From Arenimonas metalli CF5-1 (lineage in GTDB: Bacteria > Pseudomonadota > Gammaproteobacteria > Xanthomonadales > Xanthomonadaceae): a stretch of 64,000 bases of DNA. Shown piece by piece: positions 49,224 to 60,200 of the stretch. Below the pieces are notes generated by a model that saw only the letters and a program-made list of their open reading frames with translations, had not been told where the DNA came from and ran no database searches. Numbering within the stretch: the first letter of the stretch is position 1; each line of letters starts with the position of its first letter. The stretch covers positions 35,301 through 99,300 of the forward strand of contig NZ_AVCK01000001.1 in the NCBI RefSeq assembly GCF_000747155.1, written 5' to 3'. A program made the translations under genes and the position numbers.

Positions 49224-49390
49224 TTTTGCCACGGATAAACACGGATTGGAGACAGCCACGGAAACCCACGGATGAATCAATGAACAGGAGCGCCTTCGCC
49301 GCCCAACCTCATCCCGGCGAAAACCCACTCCTCTTTCGCTCTATCCGTGCGTATCCGTGTTCTTCTCCGTGAAAATCCGTGGAAAAAAAA
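49222..49390. repeat. Degenerate CACGGAT inverted element
   Basis: The left part (to about 49275) repeats GCCACGGAT, AACACGGAT, GCCACGGAA and CCCACGGAT; the right part (about 49340-49390) has the reverse complements ATCCGTG several times, ending AATCCGTGGAAAAAAAA. The middle is unrelated GC-rich sequence. It fills the gap between the tRNA and the convergent metX-like gene. No gene is visible in it. A perfect relative is at 63112-63311. Confidence 0.8.
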
Positions 49391-49393
49391 CTG

Positions 49394-50506
49394 CTACAGC
49401 CTCGCGAGGAACCCACCGATGGCGGGGCCGAAGCGGTCGATGTCGACGAGGAAGGCGTCGTGGCCCTGGGGCGAGGGCAGGGGAAGGAACTCCGAATCGG
49501 CGCCGCCGGCGCGCAGGCCGTCGGCCACCTGTTCCTGCTGCTGCAGGGGGAAGAGGATGTCGGTGTGCACGCCGATCGCCAGCGCGCGCTCGAGCCTGAT
49601 GGTCGCCAGCCCGCGCAGCACGTCGCCGTTGCCGTACTCGGCCACGTCGAACCAGTCCATCGCGCGGCCCAGGTACAGGTAGCAGTTCGGGTCGAAGCTG
49701 CGCACGAAGCGGCGGGCGTGGCCCTCGAGGTAACGCTCGACCTCGAACTCCTGGCCGAAGGGATCGTCCTCGCGGCATTCGCTGTCCAGGCGCACGCGGC
49801 CGAAGCGGCCGTCCCACTCCATCGCAGAGCGATACGTCACCACGCCGAGCTTTCGGGCGATGCGCATGCCGTTTTCCGGATAGGCATGCTCGTCGTAGAG
49901 GCCCTGGTTCCAGTTCGGATCGAGCCGGATCGCCTCGCGCTGCAGCGAGCGGATGGCAATCGAGAACGGCAGCGCCTGCGCGCTTCCCGAGACGTTGATG
50001 TGCATGCGCGCCGCGCCCGGGTGCAGCAGCAGGAAAGCCAGCGCGGTCATGCCGCCCATCGAGTTGCCGATCACGCAGGCCAGGCGCTCGATGCCGAGCG
50101 AGCGGACGACGTGGTGCGCGGCGCGCGCGCCGTCCTCGATCGACAAGTCGGGGTAGGCGAGGCGGTAAGGCTGGCCGGTGGCCGGGTCGATCGACGCCGC
50201 GCCAGTCGAACCCTTGCAGCTGCCCAGCGCATTAACGCACACCACGAACCAGCGGTCGGTGTCGATCGGCTTGCCGGGGCCCAGCATTGCTTCCCACCAG
50301 CCCGGCTCCGGGTTGGCTTCATTCGACGCGGCATGCGCATTCGGCGACAGGCCGGTAAAGATCAGCACGGCGTTGTCGCGCTCGGCGTTCAATTCGCCCC
50401 AGGTCTCGAAGGCCATACGCGCGCCGTGGAGCTCGCCGCCGCGCTTGAACGCGAACGGCGAGGGCAGGGCGACGAAGCGCGTGCCCGGCGGGATCACCTC
50501 GGTCAC
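49394..50506 (-). CDS. metX: MetX-like homoserine/serine O-acyltransferase
   Basis: Acylates homoserine (or serine) in methionine or cysteine synthesis. The 370-residue alpha/beta hydrolase has the nucleophile elbow GNSMGGM (Ser near residue 149), NALGSCKGSTGAASIDPATG, and a C-terminal GHDAFLVD with the catalytic His and Asp. MetX-like enzymes in Xanthomonadales include succinyl-CoA users and serine-specific forms; I cannot tell which. The GTG start at 50506 overlaps the stop of ccmI by four bases (GTGA), so it is coupled to the end of the cytochrome c maturation operon, an unusual placement. Confidence 0.88.
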   Translation of the reverse strand: MTEVIPPGTRFVALPSPFAFKRGGELHGARMAFETWGELNAERDNAVLIFTGLSPNAHAASNEANPEPGWWEAMLGPGKPIDTDRWFVVCVNALGSCKGSTGAASIDPATGQPYRLAYPDLSIEDGARAAHHVVRSLGIERLACVIGNSMGGMTALAFLLLHPGAARMHINVSGSAQALPFSIAIRSLQREAIRLDPNWNQGLYDEHAYPENGMRIARKLGVVTYRSAMEWDGRFGRVRLDSECREDDPFGQEFEVERYLEGHARRFVRSFDPNCYLYLGRAMDWFDVAEYGNGDVLRGLATIRLERALAIGVHTDILFPLQQQEQVADGLRAGGADSEFLPLPSPQGHDAFLVDIDRFGPAIGGFLARL

Positions 50507-51501
50507 GGCAGCACCTGGTCGATCACCAGCTCGGCGCGGGCGCCGTCGGCGACGGCCAGCGTCACGGCGCCTGCCTCGAGATCACCCGTCGCGGCGGCCG
50601 CGTCACCGGACTTCGAAATGCGCGCCAGCACGCGGACTTCCTTCTGCATCGACAGCTTCTGCGCCGGCATCAGGCCGTCGGCATCCGACAGCGTGAGCGT
50701 GAGCGGGAAGCCGGTGGCCGGCAGGCGCTTGACCGCCACCGGCAGGCCGGCGCCGTCGGCGGTGCGGGCGAAGACGTAGAGCGCGCTGCCGTCGCCGACC
50801 TGCTGCGCCAGCGCAGGCGCCAGCGACACGGTGACGGTGATCGACGGGCCCGCGGCAGCCGGCAGGTCCTCCAGCGGCGCCAGGCCCGCCAGTTCGCGCG
50901 CCTGGTCCAGCTGCGGCTTCAGCGCCAGCGCGGTTTGCGGATCCAGCAGCGGCAGCAGGCGTTCCCAGAGCGCGGCGGCCTCGGCCGGCTGGCCGGACTG
51001 CAGGCGCTGCGCGCCGAGGAAGAAGAGGCCGCGCTGGTGCGTCGGCGTGCCGGCCACCACTTTCTCCAGCAGGGCGGTGGCGCTGTCGGGGAAGCGGCCA
51101 TCGGGCGCGGCGCGCATCTGCGCGTCGGCGTACTCGACCATCAGGTCCGGCTCGTCCGGCAGGATCGCGTAGGCCTTGGCGAAGGCATCGCGGGCGTCGG
51201 CCCAGCGCTGCTGCGCCATGCGGCTGCGGCCCAGCAGCACCCAGCCTTCGACGCTGCCGGGCTCGTCCGCGAGGCGACGCTCCAGCTGCGCGATGGCGCC
51301 TTCCAGCGTGGTCGGGGCCTCGACGTTGGCCGGGTCCAGCGCGTCGGGCTCGCCCACCGCGTAGTAGAGGCCCACGGTCAGCGCGGGCACCGCCAGCAGC
51401 AGCGCCAGCGCGCTGCCGCGCGCCGAGCGCCACAGCGGCGGCAGCACGAAGGCGAGGGCGAGCGCGACCAGCAGCGCGGCGCCGATCAGGAAGGACGTCA
51501 T
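50503..51501 (-). CDS. ccmI: Cytochrome c maturation protein CcmI (TPR)
   Basis: Apocytochrome c chaperone of the haem ligation complex. The 332-residue protein starts MTSFLIGAALLVALALAFVL, with two N-terminal membrane helices, then a periplasmic TPR region (EGWVLLGRSRMAQQRWADAR; LPDEPDLMVEYADAQMRAA) and a C-terminal beta domain (SITVTVSLAPALAQQVGDGS). ATG overlaps the ccmH stop (TGATG). In some bacteria this domain is fused to CcmH. Confidence 0.88.
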   Translation of the reverse strand: MTSFLIGAALLVALALAFVLPPLWRSARGSALALLLAVPALTVGLYYAVGEPDALDPANVEAPTTLEGAIAQLERRLADEPGSVEGWVLLGRSRMAQQRWADARDAFAKAYAILPDEPDLMVEYADAQMRAAPDGRFPDSATALLEKVVAGTPTHQRGLFFLGAQRLQSGQPAEAAALWERLLPLLDPQTALALKPQLDQARELAGLAPLEDLPAAAGPSITVTVSLAPALAQQVGDGSALYVFARTADGAGLPVAVKRLPATGFPLTLTLSDADGLMPAQKLSMQKEVRVLARISKSGDAAAATGDLEAGAVTLAVADGARAELVIDQVLP

Positions 51502-51926
51502 CACCACTCCTGGGAATCGTTGGGCGGCGGCACCGCGGGGGCGGCGGCGGCGCGGCGGCGCACCACGACCACCAGCACGGCGGCGCCACCGAGCAGGATC
51601 AGCGCCGGTCCGAACCACAGCAGCCAGGTGCTCGGCTTCACCGGCGGGTTGTAGAGCACGAAGTCGCTGTAGCGCGCGACCAGGTAGTCCTTGATCTCGT
51701 CGTCGCTCTTGCCCTCGCGCATCAGGTCCAGCACCTGGCGGCGCAGGTCCTCCGCGATCTGGGCGTTGGAGTCGGCCAGCGACTGGTTCTGGCACATCAC
51801 GCAGCGCAGCTCGGCGGCCAGCGCCCGGAAACGCGTTTCCTCGGCCGCGTCGCGGAACTCGATGGGCGCGGCGGCCGTGGCCACCAGCGAAGCGAGCATC
51901 AGCAGCAGGAAGAGAAGGCGCTTCAT
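51501..51926 (-). CDS. ccmH: Cytochrome c maturation protein CcmH
   Basis: Thiol-disulfide protein that reduces the apocytochrome haem-binding cysteines. The 141-residue protein has a signal peptide (MKRLLFLLLMLASLVATAAA), the hallmark LRCVMCQNQSLADSNAQIA with the two redox Cys, and a C-terminal membrane helix after NPPVKPSTWLLWFGPAL. Overlaps ccmG upstream (ATGA) and ccmI downstream. Confidence 0.96.
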   Translation of the reverse strand: MKRLLFLLLMLASLVATAAAPIEFRDAAEETRFRALAAELRCVMCQNQSLADSNAQIAEDLRRQVLDLMREGKSDDEIKDYLVARYSDFVLYNPPVKPSTWLLWFGPALILLGGAAVLVVVVRRRAAAAPAVPPPNDSQEW

Positions 51927-52456
51927 CGCAGATCCTCGATCAACGGCAGCAGCTGCGCCTCGACGACTTCGTCCGTCACCGGCCCGACGTGCTTCCAGCG
52001 GATCACGCCCTGCGCGTCCACCAGGAAGGTCTCGGGCGCGCCATAGATGCCCCAGTCGAGCGCGGCGCGGCCCTCCTCGTCGGTGATGACGAGGTCGTAG
52101 GGATTGCCGAACTGCTGCAGCCAGCGCTGCGCGTCCCCGGGGGTGTCCTTGTAGTCGTAGCCGACCACCTTGATCACGCCGCTCTCGGCCAGGCGCGTGA
52201 TCACCGGGTGCTCGTCGCGGCAGGCCGGGCACCAGCTGCCCCAGACGTTGAGCAGGTAGGGCGCGCCGAGCAGGTCGGTGTTGCGCACGATGCGCTCCGG
52301 CTCGCCCAGCACCGGCAGCGCGAAGTCGGGCGCCGGCTTGCCCACCAGCGGCGACGGGATCGCGCTGGTGTCCTTGCCGGAGTTCATCATCACGCCCACG
52401 CCCAGCAGCACGGCCAGGCCGAGGAAAGCGATGAAGGGCAGCAGCCGCCGGATCAT
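51923..52456 (-). CDS. ccmG: Thiol:disulfide interchange protein CcmG/DsbE
   Basis: Periplasmic thioredoxin-like reductant for haem ligation. The 177-residue protein has an N-terminal membrane anchor (LLPFIAFLGLAVLLGVGVMM), the active site WGSWCPACRDEHP and IYGAPETFLVDAQGVI with the cis-Pro. Four-base overlaps with ccmF and ccmH. Confidence 0.96.
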   Translation of the reverse strand: MIRRLLPFIAFLGLAVLLGVGVMMNSGKDTSAIPSPLVGKPAPDFALPVLGEPERIVRNTDLLGAPYLLNVWGSWCPACRDEHPVITRLAESGVIKVVGYDYKDTPGDAQRWLQQFGNPYDLVITDEEGRAALDWGIYGAPETFLVDAQGVIRWKHVGPVTDEVVEAQLLPLIEDLR

Positions 52457-54372
52457 GCCGGCACCTTGCGGCGGAAGCGCTGGTCGAAGGCGACGATGAA
52501 GCCGCCCAGGGCCATGAACAGCGAGCCGAGCCAGATCAGCCGGATCCAGGGCTTCACGTACAGGCGCAGCGCCCAGGTGCCGTTGGCATCGAGCGGCTCG
52601 CCCAGCGCCACGTAGAGGTCGCGGTGCAGGCTGCCGTGCAGCGCGGCCTCGGTCATCACCTGGCCGCCGGCCTTGTAGGCGCGCTTCTCGGGATGCATCA
52701 CGGCGATCTCCTCGCCGTCGCGGCTCACGCGCACGGTGCCGCGGTCGGCGATGAAGTTCGGGCCCGGGGCCTTCTCGACGCCGTCGAAGGCGAAGTCGTA
52801 GCCGCGCAGCGCGAACACCTGGCCGGGCCGCGCCGCCACGTCACGCTCGATGCTGGTCGATTCGGTGATGAACACGCCGGCCACGAAGATGCCGATGCCC
52901 GCGTGCGCCAGCACCATGCCCACCATCTCGGCGGTGAAGCGGCTGCCCTTCGAGCGCGCGCGCTGCCAGACGAAGCGGGCGGTGCCGCCGAGGATCCAGG
53001 CGGCGCCCAGCAGGCCGAACGCGGTCTTGGCCGTGCCCTCGGGCCAGGCGAAGAAGGCGACGACGCCGACGATCACCGCCAGCACCGCCCAGGGCGCCAG
53101 CCAGCGCAGCGGCTGCGCCATGTCCTCGCGCTGCCAGCGCACCAGCGGCCCGAACGGAACCAGCGCCACCAGCGGCGCCATCAGCAGGATGAACAGCAGG
53201 CCGAAGTAGGGCGGTCCGACCGAAATCTTGCCCAGGTCCAGCGCATCGGCCAGCAGCGGGTACAGCGTGCCCAGCAGGATCATCGCCGCCGAGGCGGTCA
53301 GCAGCAGGTTGTTGGCCAGCAGGAAGGTCTCGCGCGACCCGGCCGCGAACGGCTGGCCCGACTCCACCTTCGGCGCCCGGATCGCGTACAGCAGCAGCGA
53401 GCCACCGATCACGATCGCCAGGAAAATGAGGATGAACATGCCGCGCTCGGGATCCGAGGCGAACGCATGCACCGAGGTCAGCACGCCCGAGCGCACCAGG
53501 AAGGTGCCCAGCAGCGACAGCGAGAACGCCGCGATCGCCAGCAGCATCGTCCAGCCGCGGAAGCTGCCGCGCTTCTCGGTGACGGCCTGCGAGTGCACCA
53601 GCGCCGCGCCCACCAGCCAGGGCATGAAGCTCGCGTTCTCGACCGGGTCCCAGAACCACCAGCCGCCCCAGCCCAGCTCGTAGTAGGCCCAGAAACTGCC
53701 CAGCGCGATGCCCAGCGTCAGGAAGGCCCAGGCCACGTTGGTCCACGGCCGCGACCAGCGCACCCACTGCGCGTCCACCTTGCCGTCGATAAGCGCCGCC
53801 ACCGCGAACGCGAACGCCACCGCGAAGCCGACGTAGCCCATGTAGAGCAGCGGCGGGTGGAAGATCATGCCCGGATCCTGCAGCAGCGGGTTCATGTCGC
53901 GGCCTTCGGCGGCGCCCGGCAGCAGGCGCACGAACGGGTTGGACGTGAACACGGTGAAGGCCAGGAAGCCCACCGACACCATGCCCATCACCGCCAGCAC
54001 GCGCGCCACCACCGGCGCCGGCAGCGCCTTCGAGAAGCGCGCGACCAGCGCGGTCCACAGCACCAGGAACCAGATCCACAGCAGCAGCGAGCCTTCGTGG
54101 GCGCTCCACACCGCGGTGATCTGGTAGGCGCGCGGCAGCAGCGTGTTCGAGTTCTGGGCGACGTAGGCCACCGAGAAGTCGTGCTGCAGGAAGGCCCAGG
54201 TCAGCAGCCCGTAGGACACCGACACCAGCACCAGCAGGCCGTAGGCCAGTGGCCGCGCCGTGGCCATCCAGGCCGCGTGGCCGCGCTGCGCGCCGGCCAG
54301 CGGCAGCACTGACAGCGCCACCGCCAGCACCATCGCCAGCAGCAGGCTGATCAATCCGAGTTCGGGCAGCAC
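52453..54372 (-). CDS. ccmF: Haem lyase CcmF
   Basis: Large membrane subunit that joins haem to apocytochrome c. The 639-residue, about 15-helix protein has the WWD domain (ELGWGGWWFWDPVENASFMP), the conserved His residues around it, and FHPPLLYMGYVGFAVAF. It starts with GTG at 54372, directly after the ccmE stop. Confidence 0.96.
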   Translation of the reverse strand: MLPELGLISLLLAMVLAVALSVLPLAGAQRGHAAWMATARPLAYGLLVLVSVSYGLLTWAFLQHDFSVAYVAQNSNTLLPRAYQITAVWSAHEGSLLLWIWFLVLWTALVARFSKALPAPVVARVLAVMGMVSVGFLAFTVFTSNPFVRLLPGAAEGRDMNPLLQDPGMIFHPPLLYMGYVGFAVAFAFAVAALIDGKVDAQWVRWSRPWTNVAWAFLTLGIALGSFWAYYELGWGGWWFWDPVENASFMPWLVGAALVHSQAVTEKRGSFRGWTMLLAIAAFSLSLLGTFLVRSGVLTSVHAFASDPERGMFILIFLAIVIGGSLLLYAIRAPKVESGQPFAAGSRETFLLANNLLLTASAAMILLGTLYPLLADALDLGKISVGPPYFGLLFILLMAPLVALVPFGPLVRWQREDMAQPLRWLAPWAVLAVIVGVVAFFAWPEGTAKTAFGLLGAAWILGGTARFVWQRARSKGSRFTAEMVGMVLAHAGIGIFVAGVFITESTSIERDVAARPGQVFALRGYDFAFDGVEKAPGPNFIADRGTVRVSRDGEEIAVMHPEKRAYKAGGQVMTEAALHGSLHRDLYVALGEPLDANGTWALRLYVKPWIRLIWLGSLFMALGGFIVAFDQRFRRKVPA

Positions 54373-54849
54373 TCAGTAGCCTCCCGGCTTGGCCTCGCCC
54401 GCGGGCGCCGCCTCGACCTTGTGCTTCTCGTGCGCCTTGCCCATGGCGTCGGCGACTTCCTTGGGCATGTACTGCTCGTCGTGCTTGGCCAGCACCTGGG
54501 TGGCGATGAAGACATCGCCCTCGCGGCGGCCGGTGGCGACCACGGCCTGGTTCTCGCGGAACAGGTCCGGGAGGATGCCTTCGTAATGCGCGGTCATGAT
54601 CGCGTCGCCGTCGGTGACGCCGAACTGCACCTTCAGCGTGCCTTCCTCGCGCTTGAGCGTGTCCTTGGCGACCATGCCGCCGAGCCGGAACACGGCCTGG
54701 TCGGCGGCTTCGCCCGCGAACACCTGGCTGGGCGTGTAGAGGTAGGTGATGTTCTCGCGCAGGGCGAGGGTGACCAGCGCCGCGGCCACGCCGGAGGCGG
54801 CGAGCAGGGCGAGGATGAGCAGCAGGCGGCGCTTGCGGATCGGGTTCAT
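54373..54849 (-). CDS. ccmE: Haem chaperone CcmE
   Basis: Periplasmic, membrane-anchored OB-fold protein that carries haem covalently. The 158-residue protein has the haem-binding HxxxY motif in [11 protein letters not shown], the N-terminal anchor after [19 protein letters not shown], and [15 protein letters not shown]. The Lys/His-rich tail is typical. Confidence 0.96.
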   Translation of the reverse strand: MNPIRKRRLLLILALLAASGVAAALVTLALRENITYLYTPSQVFAGEAADQAVFRLGGMVAKDTLKREEGTLKVQFGVTDGDAIMTAHYEGILPDLFRENQAVVATGRREGDVFIATQVLAKHDEQYMPKEVADAMGKAHEKHKVEAAPAGEAKPGGY

Positions 54850-55004
54850 GCGGGGGTTCCGGTCTTGCGGGCGGCCTCGCGCGCGGCGCGCCGGGCGATC
54901 TCGCGGCGGGTACGGGACAGCTTCAGTCGCGGCACCGCGAAGTCCCAGGCCAGGAAGGCGGCGAACACCGCGTAGGCGCCGATGACGTATTCCAGGTAGT
55001 TCAT
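54846..55004 (-). CDS. ccmD: Haem exporter protein CcmD
   Basis: A 52-residue single-helix protein that helps release holo-CcmE. It begins [20 protein letters not shown] and ends in the basic [20 protein letters not shown] helix, the normal CcmD pattern. Overlaps ccmC (ATGA) and ccmE. Confidence 0.9.
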   Translation of the reverse strand: MNYLEYVIGAYAVFAAFLAWDFAVPRLKLSRTRREIARRAAREAARKTGTPA

Positions 55005-55750
55005 CGCGCCACCCCCGAGGCCGCGCGGGCCCAGTCCTTGCCGGCCTCGCGCGCGAGGTTGTCGGCGCGGGCGCGCTGCAGCAGCGAGCCGATGAACCAG
55101 AACTTGGTGGCGAACACCATCACCCACAGCGGCCAGGCCATCGACGAATCCATGGTCGATTCGCCGAACAGCTTGATGGTGGCGCCCTGGTGCAGCGAGT
55201 TCCACCACTCCACCGAGTAGCGGATCACCGGCAGCAGCACCACGCCGACGATGGCCAGGAAGCCGGCGGCGCGCGCGGCGGCGCGGCGGTCCTCGATGGC
55301 GGTGTTCAGGCCGATCACGCCCAGGTACAGGAACAGCAGCACGAGCTCGGAGGTCAGGCGCGGGTCCCAGTCCCACCAGGTGCCCCACATCGGCTTGCCC
55401 CAGATCGAACCGGTGGCCAGGGTGACGAAGGTGAACCAGGCGCCGACCGGCGCGCAGGCCATCGCCAGAACTTCGCAGAGCTTGATGTGCCAGACCAGGG
55501 CGATGACGGCATAGACCGCCATCAGCGCGTACACGAACAGGCTCATCCACGCGGCCGGCACGTGGATGTAGAGGATGCGGAAGCTGTCGCCCTGCTGGTA
55601 GTCGGCCGGCACCATGAACAGCGCGCCGTAGAGGCCCACGGCCATCATCGCCAGGGCGACCAGGAAGGAGACCGGCACCCAGCGCGCCGCGAAGCGATCG
55701 AAGACCGGCGGCGAGCCGAGTTGGTGGAACCAGAGCAGGACGGGATTCAC
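55001..55750 (-). CDS. ccmC: Haem exporter/handling protein CcmC
   Basis: Six-helix membrane protein that loads haem on CcmE. The 249-residue sequence has the WWD signature [20 protein letters not shown], flanking conserved His (YIHVPAAW), and [12 protein letters not shown] chose GTG 55750 ([12 protein letters not shown]) since the length then matches the family. Confidence 0.95.
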   Translation of the reverse strand: MNPVLLWFHQLGSPPVFDRFAARWVPVSFLVALAMMAVGLYGALFMVPADYQQGDSFRILYIHVPAAWMSLFVYALMAVYAVIALVWHIKLCEVLAMACAPVGAWFTFVTLATGSIWGKPMWGTWWDWDPRLTSELVLLFLYLGVIGLNTAIEDRRAAARAAGFLAIVGVVLLPVIRYSVEWWNSLHQGATIKLFGESTMDSSMAWPLWVMVFATKFWFIGSLLQRARADNLAREAGKDWARAASGVAR

Positions 55751-55767
55751 GGTGGTTTGCGACTTCT

Positions 55768-56447
55768 TCAGCTCAGGGCGATTCGGACCGCCGCGGCGGC
55801 GGCGAGCGGGGCCAGCACGAGGGCCAGGGCCAGTCCGGCCCCCAGCAGCAGCAGGGCGCCGGCCCAGGGAAGACCCTGCGCGGCGGCCATCACGCTGCCT
55901 GCCCCGAACACCAGCACGGGCAGGAACAAAGGCAGCGCCAACAGGGCCAAAAGCATACCAGAGCGCCGTATGCCGACCGTCAGCGCCGCGACAACGGCGC
56001 CCACCAGGCTCAGCAGCGGCGTGCCCAGCAACAGCGAGGCCATCAACACCGGCAGCAGGTCGCCCGGGAGGTACAGCAGCTGCGCCAGCAGCGGCGTCGC
56101 CAGCACCAGGGGCAAGGCGGTCGTGAGCCAGTGCACGCCAACCCGCACCGCGATCAGCCAGGCCAGCGGCACGGGCGCGAGCAGCATCTGCTCGAGGCTG
56201 CCGTCGTCGACGTCGCTGCGGTAGAGCGCATCCAGCGTGAGCAGGCCCGACAGCAGCACCGCCACCCACAGCACGCCCGGCGCGATGCGCGCCAGCTGCT
56301 GCGGGTCGGCGCCGAGGGCCAGCGGGAACAGCGCCACCACCATCAGGGAGAACAGCAGCGGCTGGGCCGCATCACCGCGCCGGCGCCAGACCAGGCGCAG
56401 GTCGCGCAGGGCCTGGGCGCGGCCGGCGGCCAGGAGCGAGGGGCCGC

Positions 56448-56451
<4 letters not shown>
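55768..56451 (-). CDS. ccmB: Haem exporter permease CcmB
   Basis: ABC-transporter membrane partner of CcmA, 227 residues and six helices. Conserved [19 protein letters not shown], then [14 protein letters not shown] and [20 protein letters not shown]. The ATG overlaps the ccmA stop (ATGA). Confidence 0.94.
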
Positions 56452-57101
<650 letters not shown>

Positions 57102-57110
57102 TGCGCGGGC

Positions 57111-57116
57111 ATTCTA
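57111..57116 (-). promoter_or_regulatory. -10 box of the ccm operon
   Basis: On the minus strand this reads TAGAAT, 9 bases before the ccmA ATG. A start point 6-8 bases downstream would make the messenger almost leaderless. A good -35 is not evident. Confidence 0.5.
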
Positions 57117-57299
57117 CGAGCCGGGGCTGGTGCTGTCCATGATGCAGGTCAGGGCAGCCCCGGTAACCAAACGGCGGCGTGAACAGCGATCCTTCACATA
57201 GTTGACCGCGCCCCGGTTTTCCTGCCACCGGATGATTGTGATTGCAATGTGGCTGGGGGAGAATCGGGCGGCTCATTCATCTGCAGGACAGCTAATTCC

Positions 57300-60200
57300 A
57301 TGCGCGCCACACCCCTGATGCTCGCGATCGCCCTGGGCCTCGGCCTGCCGGCCGGTTCGCCCGATGCCGCTTCGCCCAAGAATCCCGACGCGCTGCGTGC
57401 CGATGCGCTGCAGACCTACATCGTCGTCTTCGACGAGGCCCCGGCCGCGCGCTTCCGCGGCTTCGGCAAGGCCGACGCCGGCCGTCCGTCGCTGGCCGCG
57501 ACCAGCCCGCTCGCCACCGGCGCGCGCAAGTACGACGCCACCAGCGCCGCGGCGGTCGAATACGTCGACTACCTCGACGACCTCCGCCGCACCCGCCTGA
57601 ACGACGCGGCGATCGCGCTGATGCGCCCGCTGGAGCCAACCCAGGTCTTCCGCCATGGCCTCAACGGCATGAGCGTCGAGCTCACCGCCGCCGAGGCCAA
57701 GCGCATCGCCGGCCTGCCCGGCGTGCGCACCGTGCGCCCGGAGTTCGAGCGCTACCTGATGACCGACCGCGGCCCGGCCTGGATCAAGGCCGACCAGGTC
57801 TGGTCCGGTGCCGCCACCGGCGTCGCCAACCGCGGCGAGGGCGTGATCGTCGGCGTCATCGACAGCGGCATCAACCGCACCCACGTGTCCTTCTCGGGCG
57901 CGGGCATCACCAATCCGCTGCCGGGCTTCGTCGGCTACTGCGCCTCGGTGCCCTCGGCCTGCAACAGCAAGCTGATCGGCCTCTGGGACTTCACCGGCCC
58001 GGCCAATGGCATCGGCGACCCGATCGACGACGACGGCCACGGCACCCATACCGCCTCCACGGCGGTCGGCGCGCCGTTCACCTCCGTGGGCGTCACCTAC
58101 AGCGGCGTCGCGCCGCGCGCGAACCTGATCGCCTACAAGGCCTGCCCGGGCGATACCTGCACCGGCACGGCCATCCTCGCCTCGATCGACCGCGCCATCG
58201 CCGACGGCGTGGACGTCATCAACTACTCCATCGGCAGCGGCCCCTTCGATCCCTGGGCCACGGTCGGGGACGCCAGCGCCGATGACGCGGAATCCTTCCT
58301 GGCGGCGCGCGAGGCCGGCATCGTGGTGGCGGCCTCGGCCGGCAACGACGGTCCGGACCCGGGCACGCACGGCAACCCGGCCAACTCGCCCTGGGTGATG
58401 GGCGTCGCCGCCGCCACCCACGACCGCTCCGGCGCCGGCGATCGCCTCGCCAGCTTCAGCGGCCGCGGCCCGGTCGTCCCGCTCGGCGTGAACAAGCCCG
58501 ACATCACCGGCCCGGGCGTCAGCATCCGCGCCGCCGGCACCGCCAGCAACACGTCGGTGGCCACGCTCAGCGGTACCTCGATGTCGTCCCCGCACGTGGC
58601 CGGCGCCGCCGCGCTGCTGCGCTCGATCCACCCGAGCCACACGCCCGACGAGGTCATCTCGGCGCTGATGCTCACCGCGCGCCCCTCGGTCACCGAGTTC
58701 TCCCTGCCGACCACCCCGCACGATCAGGGTTCGGGCATGGTGGACGTGGCCCTGGCCGCGCGTGCCGGCCTCTACCTCGACGTGCCGCCGGGTGGCTTCA
58801 ACACCCCGCGCGCCAACCCGTACACGGGCGGCGCCGAGAACATCAACCTGCCCAGCATCGCCCACGGCGCCTGCTTCCGCAGCTGCGTGCTGACCCGCGC
58901 CTTCAAGCTGATGCCGGGCGTCGCCCCCGCCAACTACAGCGTGCAGGCCAGCTTCACCGACGCGCCGGGCGCCACCATCACCCCGAGCCTGGGCTCGTTC
59001 ACCAGCAGCGCCGCTGGCCAGTCGGTCAGCTTCACGGTCAACGTCGACAGCCCGGCCCTGGTGGGCAAGTGGGTCTACGGCAGCGTCACCCTGGTGAACA
59101 ACGCCGGCGACGGTCGCCCGAACCTGCGCCTGCCGGTGTCGATCTACGTCTCGCCGTTCGCCACCTCGGGCGCCGAGGCGGCGCTGACCACGATCACCCG
59201 CAACGTGACGCGCGAGCGCGACTACTTCGACGTCACGCTCAGCGGCCTGGTGCCGATGCCGGAGGCGCGCTTCAGCACCTCCAGCCTGGTGGCGCCGGTC
59301 AGCACCACGCAGACCATCGCGGCCGACCCCACCAACGACGATCCCTACGACGCCGGCTCCAACACCTACCTGCGCCTGGTCTCGGTGCCGGCCACGCCGT
59401 TCGGCAGCGACCCGATTCAGTACCGCCTCACCGTGACCACCTCGGCGGCGAATCCGGACATCGACCTGTTCGTGGGCCGCGACACCGACCTCAATGGCGC
59501 GGGCCGCGTGGCCGAGGAACTCTGCACCTCGCTCACGAGCGGTTCCAACGAGTCCTGCGTGCTGAGCTTCACCTCCCAGCCCAGCGCCAGCCAGTACTGG
59601 ATCGTGGTGCAGAACTTCAGCGGCCCGGGCACCGGCGTGCGCGTGGATTCGGTGCTGCTGCCGATCTCGGCCTCGAGTGCGTCGGCGATGGTGGCCAGCG
59701 GCCCCGGCCGCACCTCGGCCAGCGCGTCCTTCCGCATCCGCGTGGCCTACGACGATCCCAGCCTGGTCAATGGCCAGTCGCGCGAGGGCCTGCTGTTCAT
59801 CCAGCCCAGCCCGGACGCCACCCCGATCGAAGTGCCGATCCGCATCTCGCGCAGCGGCAGCAGCTTCGAGCCGTTCGCGCTGGCCAACAACGTCGGCCGC
59901 GCGGTGACCCTGCCGGCGGGCACCAGCCACGACAAGCTCTACTTCGACGTGCCGCCGAACGTCACCAGCGTCGAGTTCACCACCAGCAACGCCAGCGGCA
60001 ACGTGGACCTGTACGTGGCGCACGTCGCCTCGCCGACCGGTCCGGCCATCGCCTCGGCGCCGGCCTGGAACGGGCAGGCGATCTACCGCGTCGCCTCGGG
60101 CTCGGGCAATGAATCGCTCACCGTCGCGGGCGGCAACCTGCCGCCGGGCCGCTACTACGTGGTGCCCACCAACGGCACCGGCGGCACCGTGTCCGCCACC

